A stretch of 64,000 bases of DNA, taken from assembly GCF_001684975.1 (NCBI RefSeq), contig NZ_MAYH01000001.1:434001-498000 (forward strand), written 5' to 3'. Each line of letters opens with the position of its first letter. The first letter of the stretch is position 1. The stretch is from Chryseobacterium artocarpi. Lineage in GTDB: Bacteria; Bacteroidota; Bacteroidia; Flavobacteriales; Weeksellaceae. Shown one piece after another: positions 27,668 through 39,900 of the stretch. Both the position numbers and the translations under genes were made by a program. The notes beneath the pieces were generated by a model, which had not been told where the DNA came from, did no database searches, and was given only the letters and a program-made list of their open reading frames with translations.

Positions 27668-30600
27668 ATGAAAAAAACAGATACATTTTCACATTATCGT
27701 GAAGGAAAATCACAAATGCAGCGCTTTTTAGCAGAACTAGATCCTGACAATCTTGAATTACACGATTTCGATTTGTTTGATTGGCTATTATTCGCAAACA
27801 ATTTTGCCAGAAGTGTACACTATTTTGACAAAGGTGATAATACAAAACCAAAAGGAAAATGGGGAAACTTCTTCCTGGGTGATGATACCAAAGCAATCCC
27901 ACGTAGAGAAAGCGTTGAGTATAAAAGTATGAAAAAACAGGTTGCAGATCTTATGTCCCAGTTTGAACAGGATAGCAGTCTGACTCCACACCTGACATTA
28001 TTTGTATGCTTTTTGAAATTATTGGATTTCTCAAAAAAAGCATTCAATAACCTTACCAAAAGACATCTTGATTTCTACTACAACGAAATACTTCAAATTG
28101 AAAAAAATGAAGCCAAAGCAGACAAAGCTTATGTGATTTTTGAACTCGCAAAAAAGGCAATTCAGGAAAAGATTCCAACAGGTACATTGCTGGATGGCGG
28201 TAAAGACGCTGGCGGAAAAAAAAGAATCTACAAAACAGGAGACGAACTTATTGCCAATCAGGCAAAAGTAGTTGAGATCAAAAGCTTCTTAAATGATGCT
28301 GAAAAAAGAGAACTGAAAATGGCTCCCGTAGCAAACTCTGCAGACGGATTAGGTGATAAATTGCCGGAAAACAGCAATTATTGGTGGCCTTTTGGATATA
28401 ATTCTGATGAAGCAAAATCAAATAAATCCATTTATACAGATCTTCCCAAAGCTAAACTGGGATTCTCAATAGCATCACCATTATTTGATTTGAAAGAAGG
28501 TGAAAGAACAGTAACCCTTAAGATTGATTTTAATAAAAATTCGGATGAGAAATTATATAACCTTTCAACAACAGATATTGAAAATAATATCAAGGTGCTT
28601 TGCAGCGGAGAAAAAGAATGGTTATCCGGTATTGTTTTAAAATGTATTAAAAACGAAAAGGAGAGATTAGTACTTTCTTTTACATTATCTAAAGATTTCC
28701 CTTCCGTAGTAAAATATGATAAAAATGTACTTTCTGAAACATTTCAAACCAATTTCCCTATCGTAAGGTTTATGATCGAAGGAGAAAAATACTATGATGT
28801 TTACGAAGGACTTTCAGAAAAACAGATAAAAAACATTGAAATTGCAGTTGATGTAAAAGGGATGAAATCAATTCAGATTGAAAATGATAATGGTGAACTA
28901 AATTCAGAAAAGCCTTATTATCCTTTCACTGCACAGCCTATTAAAGGATCCAATTTTTTCATCAAATGTCCTGAAATGTTTTCCAAAAAATGGCAGAATG
29001 CAGACATTACGATAAACTGGAAAAATACTCCGGATTCCATCAAAGACTTATATGGCGGATATGTAATTCAGCCCAATCAGAACATCAGCTTAAGTGATTT
29101 TGAAGCATCTGAAAGCCCATCAATCGTAGGTTCTGATTCTTATTTTAAAGCCGATGTAGATTTGCTACATAAGGAAGTCTGGTATTCTAAAGCCAATGGC
29201 ATTGATGTATTTAAGAAAGTGGACAACGCTTACAGAACCCAGTTTTCCATAAATAATTTAAATAATGAGGCAGGAGCAAGTGAAATCATCAGATTAACCC
29301 TGAACCAGTCATCATTACAGGATGTATATCCGAAACTCTATACATTGACACTTTCAAGTGATCCAAAATATAAAAAGCTGATTCCAAACGAACCTTATAT
29401 TCCTCTTGCTGAAGATATAGAGTTGAGTTACAGTGCAAAGGAAACAGCATATTCTTATCTGGATATCAGTTCTGCAGGAGTTGCCTCAAAAACTAAAGAA
29501 GTAGAGGTATATCATGAAGACGCTTTTGGACAATATGAGAAAGAAGCTGATAAAGAAGCAATTGTACCGGTACATCAAAACGGAGGTGAATTATACATCG
29601 GATTGGAAGCAATACCTCAAACCACAGTTTCATTATTGATTCAGATGTTGGAAGGAAGCGAAAATCCTTTAGTGGATTCCTTTCTTGAAAAAGAATTTAT
29701 AGAATGGCATTACCTTTCAGGAGATACCTGGAAGAGCTTATCAAATTATATGCTGCAGAATGAAACCAGAAAATTCCTTGAATCGGGGATTGTAAAGTTT
29801 AAAGTTCCTAAGGATATCAATACAAACCATACAAGATTTACCAACGGATTAGTCTGGATCAGAGCAAAATCACAAAGAAGTTACGATGCGGTATGCAAAA
29901 TTCAGGGAATTTATACTCAGGCAGTTGCAGCTACATTCCAGAATCAGGACAATGACTTGTCTCATCTTAATAACGGATTGGCAGCAAAAACCATTTCTAA
30001 GCTGATTACAAGAGTCGCTCAGGTAAAATCAGTAGATCAGCCGTATAACTCATTCGACGGTAAATATAAAGAAACAGATGCTGAGTTTTACAGACGTGTA
30101 AGTGAGCGATTGAGACACAAGCACAGAGCTATTACACAATGGGACTACGAACAGCTTGTATTGCAGGAATTCCCGGAGGTTTTTAAAGTAAAATGTTTAA
30201 ACCACACTTCCGAAATATCCTATATGGCTCCTGGATATGTAACTCTAATGGTAGTACCGAATATTAAGAATAAAAACGCCTTTGATGTCTATCAGCCAAG
30301 AGTAAGCCGGGCTACTTTGAATAAAATTCAAAATTACATCAATGAATTGAATACAATGCATGTAAAAGCTCAAGTGGTTAACCCTAACTATCAAGAAGCA
30401 AAAGTACAGGCAAAGGTGAAGTTCTTCGAACAGTATGATGAAACATTCTACCTCAAGCAGCTGGACGAAGATATTAAAAAATACATATCGCCTTGGGCAT
30501 TCACAGATACTAAAGATATAGATTTTAATGTGGAGTTGAATGTTAATCAGTTGATTAACTACCTGGAGCAGCTGTATTATGTAGATTACATTGATGAAGT

Positions 30601-30718
30601 TAAAATCCTGGTAAATAATATTATACAGAGACAATCTTTAATCGAAGTAGATCCGAAATCAATTTTGGTATCAGCCAAGCAGCATAATGTTACTATTACA
30701 GATCAGGTATGTATTTAA
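27668..30718 (+). CDS. Large baseplate subunit, gp6/J-like (Pvc11-like)
   Basis: 1016 residues. The C-terminal third has the baseplate J signature (FYRRVSERLRHKHRAITQWDYEQLVLQEFPEVFKVKCLN) and the middle is beta-rich. Pvc11/Afp11 forms the inner baseplate ring with Pvc12. The gene is followed 24 bases later by the Pvc12-like gene. Identification rests on size, the J-type C-terminus and order. Confidence 0.9.
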   Translation: MKKTDTFSHYREGKSQMQRFLAELDPDNLELHDFDLFDWLLFANNFARSVHYFDKGDNTKPKGKWGNFFLGDDTKAIPRRESVEYKSMKKQVADLMSQFEQDSSLTPHLTLFVCFLKLLDFSKKAFNNLTKRHLDFYYNEILQIEKNEAKADKAYVIFELAKKAIQEKIPTGTLLDGGKDAGGKKRIYKTGDELIANQAKVVEIKSFLNDAEKRELKMAPVANSADGLGDKLPENSNYWWPFGYNSDEAKSNKSIYTDLPKAKLGFSIASPLFDLKEGERTVTLKIDFNKNSDEKLYNLSTTDIENNIKVLCSGEKEWLSGIVLKCIKNEKERLVLSFTLSKDFPSVVKYDKNVLSETFQTNFPIVRFMIEGEKYYDVYEGLSEKQIKNIEIAVDVKGMKSIQIENDNGELNSEKPYYPFTAQPIKGSNFFIKCPEMFSKKWQNADITINWKNTPDSIKDLYGGYVIQPNQNISLSDFEASESPSIVGSDSYFKADVDLLHKEVWYSKANGIDVFKKVDNAYRTQFSINNLNNEAGASEIIRLTLNQSSLQDVYPKLYTLTLSSDPKYKKLIPNEPYIPLAEDIELSYSAKETAYSYLDISSAGVASKTKEVEVYHEDAFGQYEKEADKEAIVPVHQNGGELYIGLEAIPQTTVSLLIQMLEGSENPLVDSFLEKEFIEWHYLSGDTWKSLSNYMLQNETRKFLESGIVKFKVPKDINTNHTRFTNGLVWIRAKSQRSYDAVCKIQGIYTQAVAATFQNQDNDLSHLNNGLAAKTISKLITRVAQVKSVDQPYNSFDGKYKETDAEFYRRVSERLRHKHRAITQWDYEQLVLQEFPEVFKVKCLNHTSEISYMAPGYVTLMVVPNIKNKNAFDVYQPRVSRATLNKIQNYINELNTMHVKAQVVNPNYQEAKVQAKVKFFEQYDETFYLKQLDEDIKKYISPWAFTDTKDIDFNVELNVNQLINYLEQLYYVDYIDEVKILVNNIIQRQSLIEVDPKSILVSAKQHNVTITDQVCI

Positions 30719-30742
30719 TAATAAATAAGAAGAAACATAATC

Positions 30743-33553
30743 ATGTCAGAAAATAAACATATTAGTATATCAAAAAATATAGAAACCGGGGATCAGACAG
30801 ATTTTCATTTTCTACGCAAAACAGGGATTGAATACATAGAAAAGTTAGGCGGGAAACTTTGGACCGATTATAACTCTCATGATCCCGGGATCACCACTTT
30901 GGAAGTTTTAAGCTATGCCATAACGGATCTTGGAATGAGAATGAACCTGAACATGGAAGATATCTTAGCATCCAATGATGTAAAAAAGGACATTCATACA
31001 CAGTTCCTGAAGGCTACGGAAATTTTACCTTCAAGACCTTTAACTGAGCTGGATTACAGAAAACTGTTTATCGATATCAGCATGGCTGGAGGGATTGTAA
31101 GACCGATCCGAAATTGTTGGTTGGTTCCCAAAACCGAAAAGCTTTACGTTGATTGTAAAACCGGGAACTTAGACTTTAAACCTATAGGAGAAAAGAATAA
31201 AAGCTTTGATATAAAAGGCTTGTATGACCTTTACGTAGACTATGCTGAAGAAATTGATGCTGATGGAGTGGGGTGTGAGAAATCAAATGTAAATACCCAA
31301 ATACTAGATCGTTATCATTCCAATAGAGGGCTTTGTGAAGATTTGGCTGAAATTAAAAAAGTTGAAACTCAAAAAGTAGCGGTATGTGCCCGTATCGGAC
31401 TTGTAAGTAAAGCAGATGAAGAATTGGTGCATGCAAAAGTAATAAGAACGATCAATAACTATCTGTCTCCTGAGGTTCATTTCTATTCATTGAAACAAAT
31501 GCTTGAAAAAGGTCTGAGCACAGATCAGATTTTTGAAGGACCACTTTTGAATAACGGTTTTATTGATACTGAAGAGCTTAAAAACAGCCAGTTGAGAAGA
31601 GAAGTTCGTCTTTCTGATATCATCAGTGAAATTATGAAGATTGATGGTGTTAAAGAGATTCATGACGTTTCTATTGCAGGTTGTGACAATGTGATCAGAA
31701 AAAATAATGATTGGATGATCTGCATTGAAAAAGGAAGAAAACCGGAAATGTGCGAGCTGAGTTCATTCAGTTACAGCAAAGGTTCACTTCCTTTGAACAT
31801 CAATGAGAAAAAAGTTCAGGATTACTTAGAAACTCTTAAAAGAGAAGAAAAAGTACTCAGAGATGATGCAAAACAAAATAAAGAATTAGCCTTACCGAAG
31901 GGAACTTCATATGATATAGCAAATTATGCTACCATTCTGAATGAATTCCCCGATACTTATGGAGTAGGAGAATCAGGAATTATAGGAAATCAAACCCCGG
32001 AGAGAGAAGCTTTGGCTAAACAAATGAAGGGTTACCTGTTGTTTTTTGACCAGATCCTTGCCGGTTACTTCAAACACCTTGAGAAGATCAAAGAAGTGTT
32101 AAGTGTTAATGGTAATTTAAAAAGAACGTATTTCACGCAAGCCCTTAAAGATATTAAAGGTTTTGATGAACTGGTCCATGAGTATGATACTGAAAGTGAT
32201 GATAAGCTGACCGATTCATTATATAGAGAGTTGGATAACAGTGTTGAACGTAGAAATGAAGTTTTAGATCACTTAATTTCCCGTTTTGCTGAGACATTCA
32301 GTGATTATACTTTCTTAATGAAATCATTGTACGGAAAATCTACCGATGAAATTGTTTTAATGAACAAAGAGAACTTCTTAAAAGAATATACTTCATTAAG
32401 TAAAGACAGAGGCTTAGGATATAACTATACATTGATTGGAGATTTGGATATCTGGAATAGTAAAAACGTTTCCGGTGTTCAGAAAAGAGTTGCCCGTTTG
32501 CTTGGAATCAAAGATTACAGACAGAGAAATCTTTCACAATCTCCGGTCTCAATCATTGTAACAGAAGATAATGAAGGGAAGAAAAGCTATACCTGGAAAA
32601 TAAAAGATAGTAAAGGGAATATTATCTTATCATCTGTAAACAGCTACAAACTTGAACATATTGCAACCCAGAATTTGAATGATGCAATCTATCAGACCAT
32701 TCAGATAGATCAGGAAGACCTTGAAAATGCATTGGAACAATTGAAAAAGGGTGAATATGAAGGTGATATCATAGGAAATATAAAAATTAATCTTTCAGGA
32801 GGCGGAAACTACTATTTTGAAATTGTAGACGATCCTGTAAAGAAAAATGTAATTGCTACCCATAAGAAAACCAACCCTTATGCATCTTTAAATGATCTGG
32901 CAGACGGAATCGAAGAAACAGTAAAGTATTTTAAATATGAGTTCACAGAAGAAGGTATTTTCCTTGTTGAACACTTACTGCTGAAGCCAACCGCTAAAGA
33001 TTATAAGCTGATGGGAGGTATTGGCTGTATGGCAATCGGAGAAACTTTTAAAGTTGCATATGACCTTGTAGAAAAAGATTCTACAACAGGCTCGAAAGAT
33101 TATTCAGAAGCTCTTATGTCATCTTGTGAAGGTTGTGAAGCCGGAGTTTATGATCCTTATTCTTACCGCGTAAGTGTTGTTCTTCCAGGCTTTGCTTATC
33201 GTTTTCAGGATCCTGATTTCAGACGTTATGCAGAGACCGTGATCAGACAGGAAATTCCTGCTCATATTCTGGCAAAAATTTGCTGGGTAGGAGATCGATT
33301 GAGCGAAAAGCAAGCAGCACAGAATGACCTGGCAGAATTTGAAGCTGCCTATAAAAAATATCTCTCAGATAAATCAAGAAACAATACTGAGAACCTAGGA
33401 AACAGCATTACAGATTTATTGGATGCACTGGGTAACTTAAATAATATCTATAAACCAGGAAGGCTTCTGGACTGTGCCGCGGATGATAGTGACATATTAG
33501 ACGGAAAGATCATATTAGGACAATCAAACTTATATAAAATTGATAAAAAATGA
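30743..33553 (+). CDS. Large baseplate subunit (Pvc12-like)
   Basis: 936 residues. The N-terminus includes WTDYNSHDPGITTLEVLSYAITDLGMRMN, typical for gp7/J-like partner proteins of eCIS baseplates. It probably forms heterodimers with the gp6-like neighbour and receives the fibres. The stop codon overlaps the ATG of the following fibre-like gene by four bases, so those two are made in fixed proportion. Confidence 0.9.
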   Translation: MSENKHISISKNIETGDQTDFHFLRKTGIEYIEKLGGKLWTDYNSHDPGITTLEVLSYAITDLGMRMNLNMEDILASNDVKKDIHTQFLKATEILPSRPLTELDYRKLFIDISMAGGIVRPIRNCWLVPKTEKLYVDCKTGNLDFKPIGEKNKSFDIKGLYDLYVDYAEEIDADGVGCEKSNVNTQILDRYHSNRGLCEDLAEIKKVETQKVAVCARIGLVSKADEELVHAKVIRTINNYLSPEVHFYSLKQMLEKGLSTDQIFEGPLLNNGFIDTEELKNSQLRREVRLSDIISEIMKIDGVKEIHDVSIAGCDNVIRKNNDWMICIEKGRKPEMCELSSFSYSKGSLPLNINEKKVQDYLETLKREEKVLRDDAKQNKELALPKGTSYDIANYATILNEFPDTYGVGESGIIGNQTPEREALAKQMKGYLLFFDQILAGYFKHLEKIKEVLSVNGNLKRTYFTQALKDIKGFDELVHEYDTESDDKLTDSLYRELDNSVERRNEVLDHLISRFAETFSDYTFLMKSLYGKSTDEIVLMNKENFLKEYTSLSKDRGLGYNYTLIGDLDIWNSKNVSGVQKRVARLLGIKDYRQRNLSQSPVSIIVTEDNEGKKSYTWKIKDSKGNIILSSVNSYKLEHIATQNLNDAIYQTIQIDQEDLENALEQLKKGEYEGDIIGNIKINLSGGGNYYFEIVDDPVKKNVIATHKKTNPYASLNDLADGIEETVKYFKYEFTEEGIFLVEHLLLKPTAKDYKLMGGIGCMAIGETFKVAYDLVEKDSTTGSKDYSEALMSSCEGCEAGVYDPYSYRVSVVLPGFAYRFQDPDFRRYAETVIRQEIPAHILAKICWVGDRLSEKQAAQNDLAEFEAAYKKYLSDKSRNNTENLGNSITDLLDALGNLNNIYKPGRLLDCAADDSDILDGKIILGQSNLYKIDKK

Positions 33554-36500
33554 ATACCAAATTAGATAATGTAACAACCCAATATAGAAAGTTCAACGAT
33601 AATCAGGCGTTAACAGAAGGGCAATTAAACGAATTTTTAGATTATTTCGAAGATCAGGACAGATTGTCAAGAACACGTCTGAATGGTGTAGGAATCGTAT
33701 GTGGTTTTAAAACAAGTTTCGTAGATTCTGTTTTAGTGCCTGGAGAGCTAGGAAAAACAAGACCCGGACCTGGAGAAGATAACAGCAATACCCTTGCCAT
33801 TACACAAGGAGCCGGAGTTACTACAGACGGAGACCTGATTATGCTAAGAAGATCATATACGCCATCAGTAGCTGCGATAAACTTTAATACTAACTTTTAT
33901 AAGTATTATAGAGAATATGATGATGTAGCTGAATATAAAAACTTTCGTATTGCAGGGAACCAGATTCCTCTTTTAGAATTAATTACAGAAAGTGAATATG
34001 CGGAACTTCCTAAAGACATTGCCGTAAGCTTTAAGCTTGTAAAAGATATTGATAAGCTATTTGATAAAATTGTAATTCTTTATTTAGAAAGTTATTCGAA
34101 TGACGAAAACCCTTGTCAGGATGCAGACTGTGATCATACAGGATCTGAGCAGATCTCTAATCTTAAAGTGCTTTTAGCAGATCCTGCGTCACTCTCTGGT
34201 CTTATGACTGAAGGTGATGCAAAAGACAATATTTACAGAGTTCATAATGCTTACGAAACACTTTTTGATAACTTACCAAAGATAGAAAATAAAAGAATCA
34301 TTCTTGATCCTAGTATTGTAAAAGCAAAGCAGTTAAAAATTAAGTTCCAGGAAGCAAATACCGTTGTGGGAGACCTTAGTAAGGGCTTTGATATGATTGC
34401 AGCTACACTTGGCGTAAGTATGAACCTGGGAGGGCAGACGCTTTATGATAAACTAAACTCCTTATTGGATAGTACAAGGTCAAGATTGGATGATTACCAA
34501 TATAGATATGATTTATTAAAAGATCTTATAGATACCTACAACGAAATTAAAGGATTGCTATTACGTCTTAATGCTGAATGCTGTCCGGATATAGCAGCAT
34601 TCCCAAAACATCTTATGCTGGGACCTGTAGGAGCTAAGCTGCAGTTGGGAGATCATACAGATTTCCGTCATGGTTTCTATAATTCACCTATTACAACAAA
34701 TGATGATGAGAACTATGAAAGAGTGATGATGCTTGCCAATCGTTTTGTGCAGAAAGTAAATGGTTTCCAAACCTATATCGGGGCGATTAAAATTACCCCT
34801 TCCAATATTAATGTAAGGCTGGGGGATAAAGCAATCCCTTATTACTATAATGTCAATACACCATTATTGACTCAATGGAACTATGAAAAAACAAAAACAG
34901 ATAGAGAAACTTACAACTTGAGCTATCACACAGCCAATCTGGCGGAAGATGATTTCGTTCAGAATCCATTGAATTATAACATTGATAACAATGACTTCTA
35001 TAGAATTGAAGGTCACTTAGGTCTGCCTTATAAAACGGCATTACAAAATATCAATGATCTTAAAGCGAAATACGGATTAGGTTTCGATGTCATTGCATTG
35101 TTTTTAAAAGAAGGAGGAAAACCTAGCGGTGAAGAATCAAGAGAAAAAACAGTGTCTATTGACGAACTTAGAAAACAATTAGAATCAATTTCCAGCGAGA
35201 TCAGTGGTGATAAAGGTGACGCTAAAAGTACCCTGCTGAATCTCTCCAGACTAGACGAGAAATTAAAATTATTAAATAAAGCTGAATTCTCAAAAGAAGG
35301 ACCATCTGACGGGATTACTGTTGTAAAAGAAGATCCTAGGAAAAGTGAAGTGGTAACTGAGCTTTTAAGCGAGTTTTTAGAGAGAAAATCAGGCTTAGAA
35401 CACATGGCAGGAGTAGAGCCGGGGGGAACCTTTGTTTTAATTTACGAAGATGAAACCAATAGTCAGGTGCTTGCAGACTTCTCATTGCCGTATGTATGTT
35501 GTTCTAAAGGGAAACCAAATATTCCACCTATTGCTGTGGATGATAAAGTTTCATGTATGCATGGGCAAACAATCGTTATATCTGTTCTGGACAACGATTA
35601 TGACGCGGATAACGATCTATTAACTGTTGTTAAAAAATCAGATCCTTCATATGGAACAGTAATTTTAAACAATAACGGAACTTTCGTTTATACCCATGAT
35701 GGATCATCAAATCTTTCAGACTCATTTACTTATTGTGTTAATGATGGTAAAGATGACAGTAATATTGCAACGGTATTTATCGACGTTAAGTCACCTCCGG
35801 TAGCAGTGAATGATCACGCTTCAACAGAAGTAGGAGGATTTGTTGACATAGCAGTTAAAGCTAACGATTATGACCTAGGAAATACTGCGTTAACGGTATT
35901 TATAAAAACTCAGCCAACTCATGGAACAGCAAGCTTAAATGGTGATGGTACGATTAAATACAAACATAATGGTTCAACAAACCTTACTGACTCCTTCACA
36001 TATTACATCAACGATGGTGAATTTGACAGTAATATTGCGACAGTTACAATCACTATTGCACCGCCGCCATGTGATTCAGGTATGGACGTTGTGTTTATAT
36101 TTGACTATACAGGTAGTATGGCATATCAGATCGAGGAAGCAAAAGCTGGAGCTAGTGATATCGTAGAAACTATTCGTAAAAAGTCCGAGCCTAATGCATA
36201 TAGATTAGGAATCGTATTGGCAGATGAATTCAGAAGAGGAGCAGAGTCTCCTTATGGAGCAGTTCCTGCTTATACAAGCTTACCTGCAGCTCAGAAATTT
36301 ATTAATAACGGACCTACAACTTCTCAATGGATCACTGCAATGGAAGTGATGAAAGACAATAACGTTTCATCATTTACTATGCAGCTTGGAAAACTGAATA
36401 ACTCAGGAGGTGGATTAAGCCTTGGATATGGAGTAGGAGGACCAGAGCCTACCGATATGGCATTAAGCAGAGTTATAGAGCACAATATCGCCGGAGCATT

Positions 36501-36783
36501 CAGAAATAATGTAGCTAAATATGTTATCATTATTACAGACGAAGTTCCTGGAGGAGATGATGATAAAGCTACTGCTGCTGATGTTAACGAAATAAACAGG
36601 CTGAAGAATGAATGTATTGCCAGATCAATTAAAGTGATTGTATTAGGATCAGGAGTAAATGCAGCTATAAACGGAGTGTATATCTGGCAAGAATTAGCTA
36701 CAGGAACAGGTGGTTCTTGGAACGCAAGTTATAAGGCAAGTGACATCCAGTCTGCAATTATAAATGGTTGTGGAGGTAAATAA
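33550..36783 (+). CDS. Modular fibre-like eCIS protein with VCBS-like repeats and a vWA domain
   Basis: 1077 residues. Residues 1-650 start with YRKFNDNQALTEGQLNEFLDYFEDQDRLSRTRLNGVGIVCGFK and share their plan with the next gene, so they are probably the baseplate-docking part. Residues about 658-752 and 753-838 are two tandem cadherin/VCBS-like modules (VLDNDYDADNDLLTVV, GTFVYTHDG, SFTYCVNDG). The last about 235 residues are a von Willebrand A domain with a MIDAS-like DYTGS motif (VVFIFDYTGSM) and IIITDEVPGG. vWA and VCBS modules bind proteins or sugars in a metal-dependent way, so this is the best candidate for target recognition. No signal peptide is present. Confidence 0.85.
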   Translation: MNTKLDNVTTQYRKFNDNQALTEGQLNEFLDYFEDQDRLSRTRLNGVGIVCGFKTSFVDSVLVPGELGKTRPGPGEDNSNTLAITQGAGVTTDGDLIMLRRSYTPSVAAINFNTNFYKYYREYDDVAEYKNFRIAGNQIPLLELITESEYAELPKDIAVSFKLVKDIDKLFDKIVILYLESYSNDENPCQDADCDHTGSEQISNLKVLLADPASLSGLMTEGDAKDNIYRVHNAYETLFDNLPKIENKRIILDPSIVKAKQLKIKFQEANTVVGDLSKGFDMIAATLGVSMNLGGQTLYDKLNSLLDSTRSRLDDYQYRYDLLKDLIDTYNEIKGLLLRLNAECCPDIAAFPKHLMLGPVGAKLQLGDHTDFRHGFYNSPITTNDDENYERVMMLANRFVQKVNGFQTYIGAIKITPSNINVRLGDKAIPYYYNVNTPLLTQWNYEKTKTDRETYNLSYHTANLAEDDFVQNPLNYNIDNNDFYRIEGHLGLPYKTALQNINDLKAKYGLGFDVIALFLKEGGKPSGEESREKTVSIDELRKQLESISSEISGDKGDAKSTLLNLSRLDEKLKLLNKAEFSKEGPSDGITVVKEDPRKSEVVTELLSEFLERKSGLEHMAGVEPGGTFVLIYEDETNSQVLADFSLPYVCCSKGKPNIPPIAVDDKVSCMHGQTIVISVLDNDYDADNDLLTVVKKSDPSYGTVILNNNGTFVYTHDGSSNLSDSFTYCVNDGKDDSNIATVFIDVKSPPVAVNDHASTEVGGFVDIAVKANDYDLGNTALTVFIKTQPTHGTASLNGDGTIKYKHNGSTNLTDSFTYYINDGEFDSNIATVTITIAPPPCDSGMDVVFIFDYTGSMAYQIEEAKAGASDIVETIRKKSEPNAYRLGIVLADEFRRGAESPYGAVPAYTSLPAAQKFINNGPTTSQWITAMEVMKDNNVSSFTMQLGKLNNSGGGLSLGYGVGGPEPTDMALSRVIEHNIAGAFRNNVAKYVIIITDEVPGGDDDKATAADVNEINRLKNECIARSIKVIVLGSGVNAAINGVYIWQELATGTGGSWNASYKASDIQSAIINGCGGK

Positions 36784-36910
36784 ACATCTGAAAAAATCTC
36801 ACAATTCAGAATGATATATTCTGTAGTGATAACATACTTCTTGGGTAGATGAATTTCTACCTGAGAAGTTTATAAAAATCACCTTAATCAATCATTAAAA
36901 ATGAAAAATA

Positions 36911-39900
36911 ATGAATAATAAATTAAGTAATATAGCAGTCCGATACCGAAAGTTCAGTAAAGGACAATACATAGAAAAAACTCACTTCAATGAATTTTTG
37001 GATTATTTTGAAGATCAGGATCGTTTATCCAGAGTAATGCTGGAGGGAGTGGGTGTTGTATGTGGCTTCAAACCTAAGCTCGTTTATGTTGATAAACGGT
37101 TGAACAATATACAGCTTTCCCAGGGAGTAGCTATAACAACCGACGGAGATTTGCTTACCCTCAATAAAACAAGTGAAGTGAGCAAAGATTTGTATGTGAG
37201 TGATTTGAAAACTATCAACATAGAAAACAAAAAATACACACATTTTAAGGCATATGATAACTTTAAAGTAGGGTATGCTCCGTTTTATGACGATAAAAAG
37301 ACAAAACAGATTGAACTTTGGGAACTGGCAACAGCTGAAGAAGCAACTACTGATTTTCAACCTATTAATGATCTTTCAAATCTGGAAAACAAATGTGTTT
37401 TGCTATATCTGGAAGATTACGAAAAAGATATTAAACCCTGTAGAGGAGTAGATTGTGATAATCACGGAATCCAGCAAATCCGAAACCTCAAAGTGCTGGT
37501 TACTACAGAAAAACAAATGGCTTATATTATCGGGCAGATTGGTTTTACCATTGATCCTGTGACCGGTGAACCTGTGCCAAACAGAAGAGATAGTATTCAG
37601 ACCCATCCTTTGTTTCTAAAGGATATTATGAAGCCGGTAAAACAAGAAAGAGTAGTTGTAGAAAGACTTATTTTAAATGATAAAACTGATACAAATATTC
37701 TCCCTTCCGATATCAAAAAGCTTTATCAGGAGGTTTTACAAAAAAATGATTACGGACAGGCTATTTTTGAGAAAATCAACGCAATTTCTCAGGTAATAGG
37801 AATGGGAACAGCATCTCATCCAGGTTTTAAAAGCACATTAGAAAATATTCTTACCCAAGAAATAGGGTTCCAGTATGCTTATGATGTAGTGCAGGATTTG
37901 GCGGATACTTATTCTGAGATTATCAAATTACTTCCTAAGGCATTTACCGTATCTCTTCCAGATTTGATTTCTTTTCCTAAACATGTAATGCTTGGGAAAT
38001 TGATACCCAACAAGCAACTGGATCCTTTTAGGCATCAGTTTTACAATTCACCTGTTTTAGATGAAGAAAAAGCAATGGAAAGGGTTAAATTATTGATCCG
38101 TCGTTTTAATCAGCAGGTACAAAGCTTTAGACTTTCAAGCACTAAAAGCCAAATTAGAATTACTCCGTCTCAAAAGTTAAACCCACTAAGTAATAAAGCT
38201 ATTCCTTTTTATTATGAGGCTTCAGAGGCACTTCTAAAAACATGGAATTTTGACAGAATAAGCAATCGCTCGTTTCTTGAGAATTTGACATTCAATAATC
38301 CATTTTATAATATTGAAGGGCATCAGGGAATGGATTATAGAGAGGCTTTTGACAAGATAAAGGAAATTAGAGACCAACAACAGCTGGGATTTGATATTAT
38401 GGCATTGTCTTTACAGGAATTGGTGAATAACAAAGACCTTTCAACAGCGTATTTCAATGAGTATGCAGAAGCACATCCTGGGCTAGAACATAAGCGCGGT
38501 GTAGAACGTGGAGGTACTTTTGTACTGATCTTTGATAATATAGGAAGAGATACAAAAGTGATTGCAGATTTTTCGCTTCCTTACATATGTTGTACTCCAA
38601 AAATTGACGTTAAATTAAGCTTGCCAAGCCCTATTGCTTGCGCCAAATCAGACCTGATCCCTTTCACTGTATATCCTATGAATGGTGATGTGAGAGCTGT
38701 TGTAGCTGGTGGCTTAAACGGAGGTGTTGTGTTAGTAGACGGAAGGTATTTCCTTAACCCATCATTGGTGAGCGCTGAGCTTTATAATAAAGAAATTAGC
38801 TTTACTGTAAACGGAAAACCTACTAAATGCACCGTCAGAGTACTTCCACAACCGGATATCAAAATAAAAGCTGATTCTATTACTTATCCAAAAGGAGATT
38901 CAAAAGATACTATAGTTAACTTTAAGATTTCAGGAGAAAATATTGGAGATTATACTTACAGTTGGGACTTCTGGGATAATGGTCGTTGGGTTAATATGGC
39001 GCCGGATGAAAGAGGAATTGTTACGTATGCTTTCTCTGAGCTGAACATTTATAGAATTCCAACCGTAAAAGTAAAAGTAATTAGTGGTGAGTGTGCTGAA
39101 ACAATTGAGGTAAATCTGCCTCTGACAGAAACTTGTCCGGTGGTTTCAGATATTACCTACACAGTAGTTGATAATGATAATGGTAACCAGACATTCACAT
39201 TTAATTGGGACTTACCATCAGACCTTTCGACAGTTACTGGCTTGAATATTTTTGTTTCGGAAAATCCTTCAGCGGGATGGAGTACTGAATCCGGATCTTA
39301 TAGCCCAAAAAGGACGATCACAAGACCTATAGGTAAAAAATACTACTTTAGATTTGGTTTAGTGGGGTCATGTAGAGAAGAAGGAGGTATTGCAGGTCTT
39401 CCTGGATTTAATAGTATCGGAATCGGACCAGATGAAAATAATCATCCCCCAACTGTCTCAATCAAATGGAAAGACACTTCAGTACTTGATGAAAGATTAT
39501 GTAGAGAACCGGTTTGTAATTTCACAATTGTAGTTTCTGCAAATGATGTAGATGGTGATATTGATAAAATTCTGATTTATAAAAGTATTGAAGGAGGTGC
39601 ATCGATTCTATTCGCGGAAAATCCAGAAGGAAATATGGTTTCGGATTCAATAAACAAGGCAGGTAAACAGTCGTACTGGGCTGTTGTTATTGATAAAAAA
39701 GGAAATGAAGTAACTTCTAATATACTGTCTTATAGAAAAGAAAGTCACGCACCATCAGTCTCAATCAGATGGAATGATATATCAGGAAATGCAGATAGAG
39801 ATTGTACAGAACCTGCTTGTAGCTACTCAATTGAAGTTTTGGCAAGTGATGCAGATGGTGATATTAAAGATATTCAGATTCATAAAAGTACTGATGGAGG

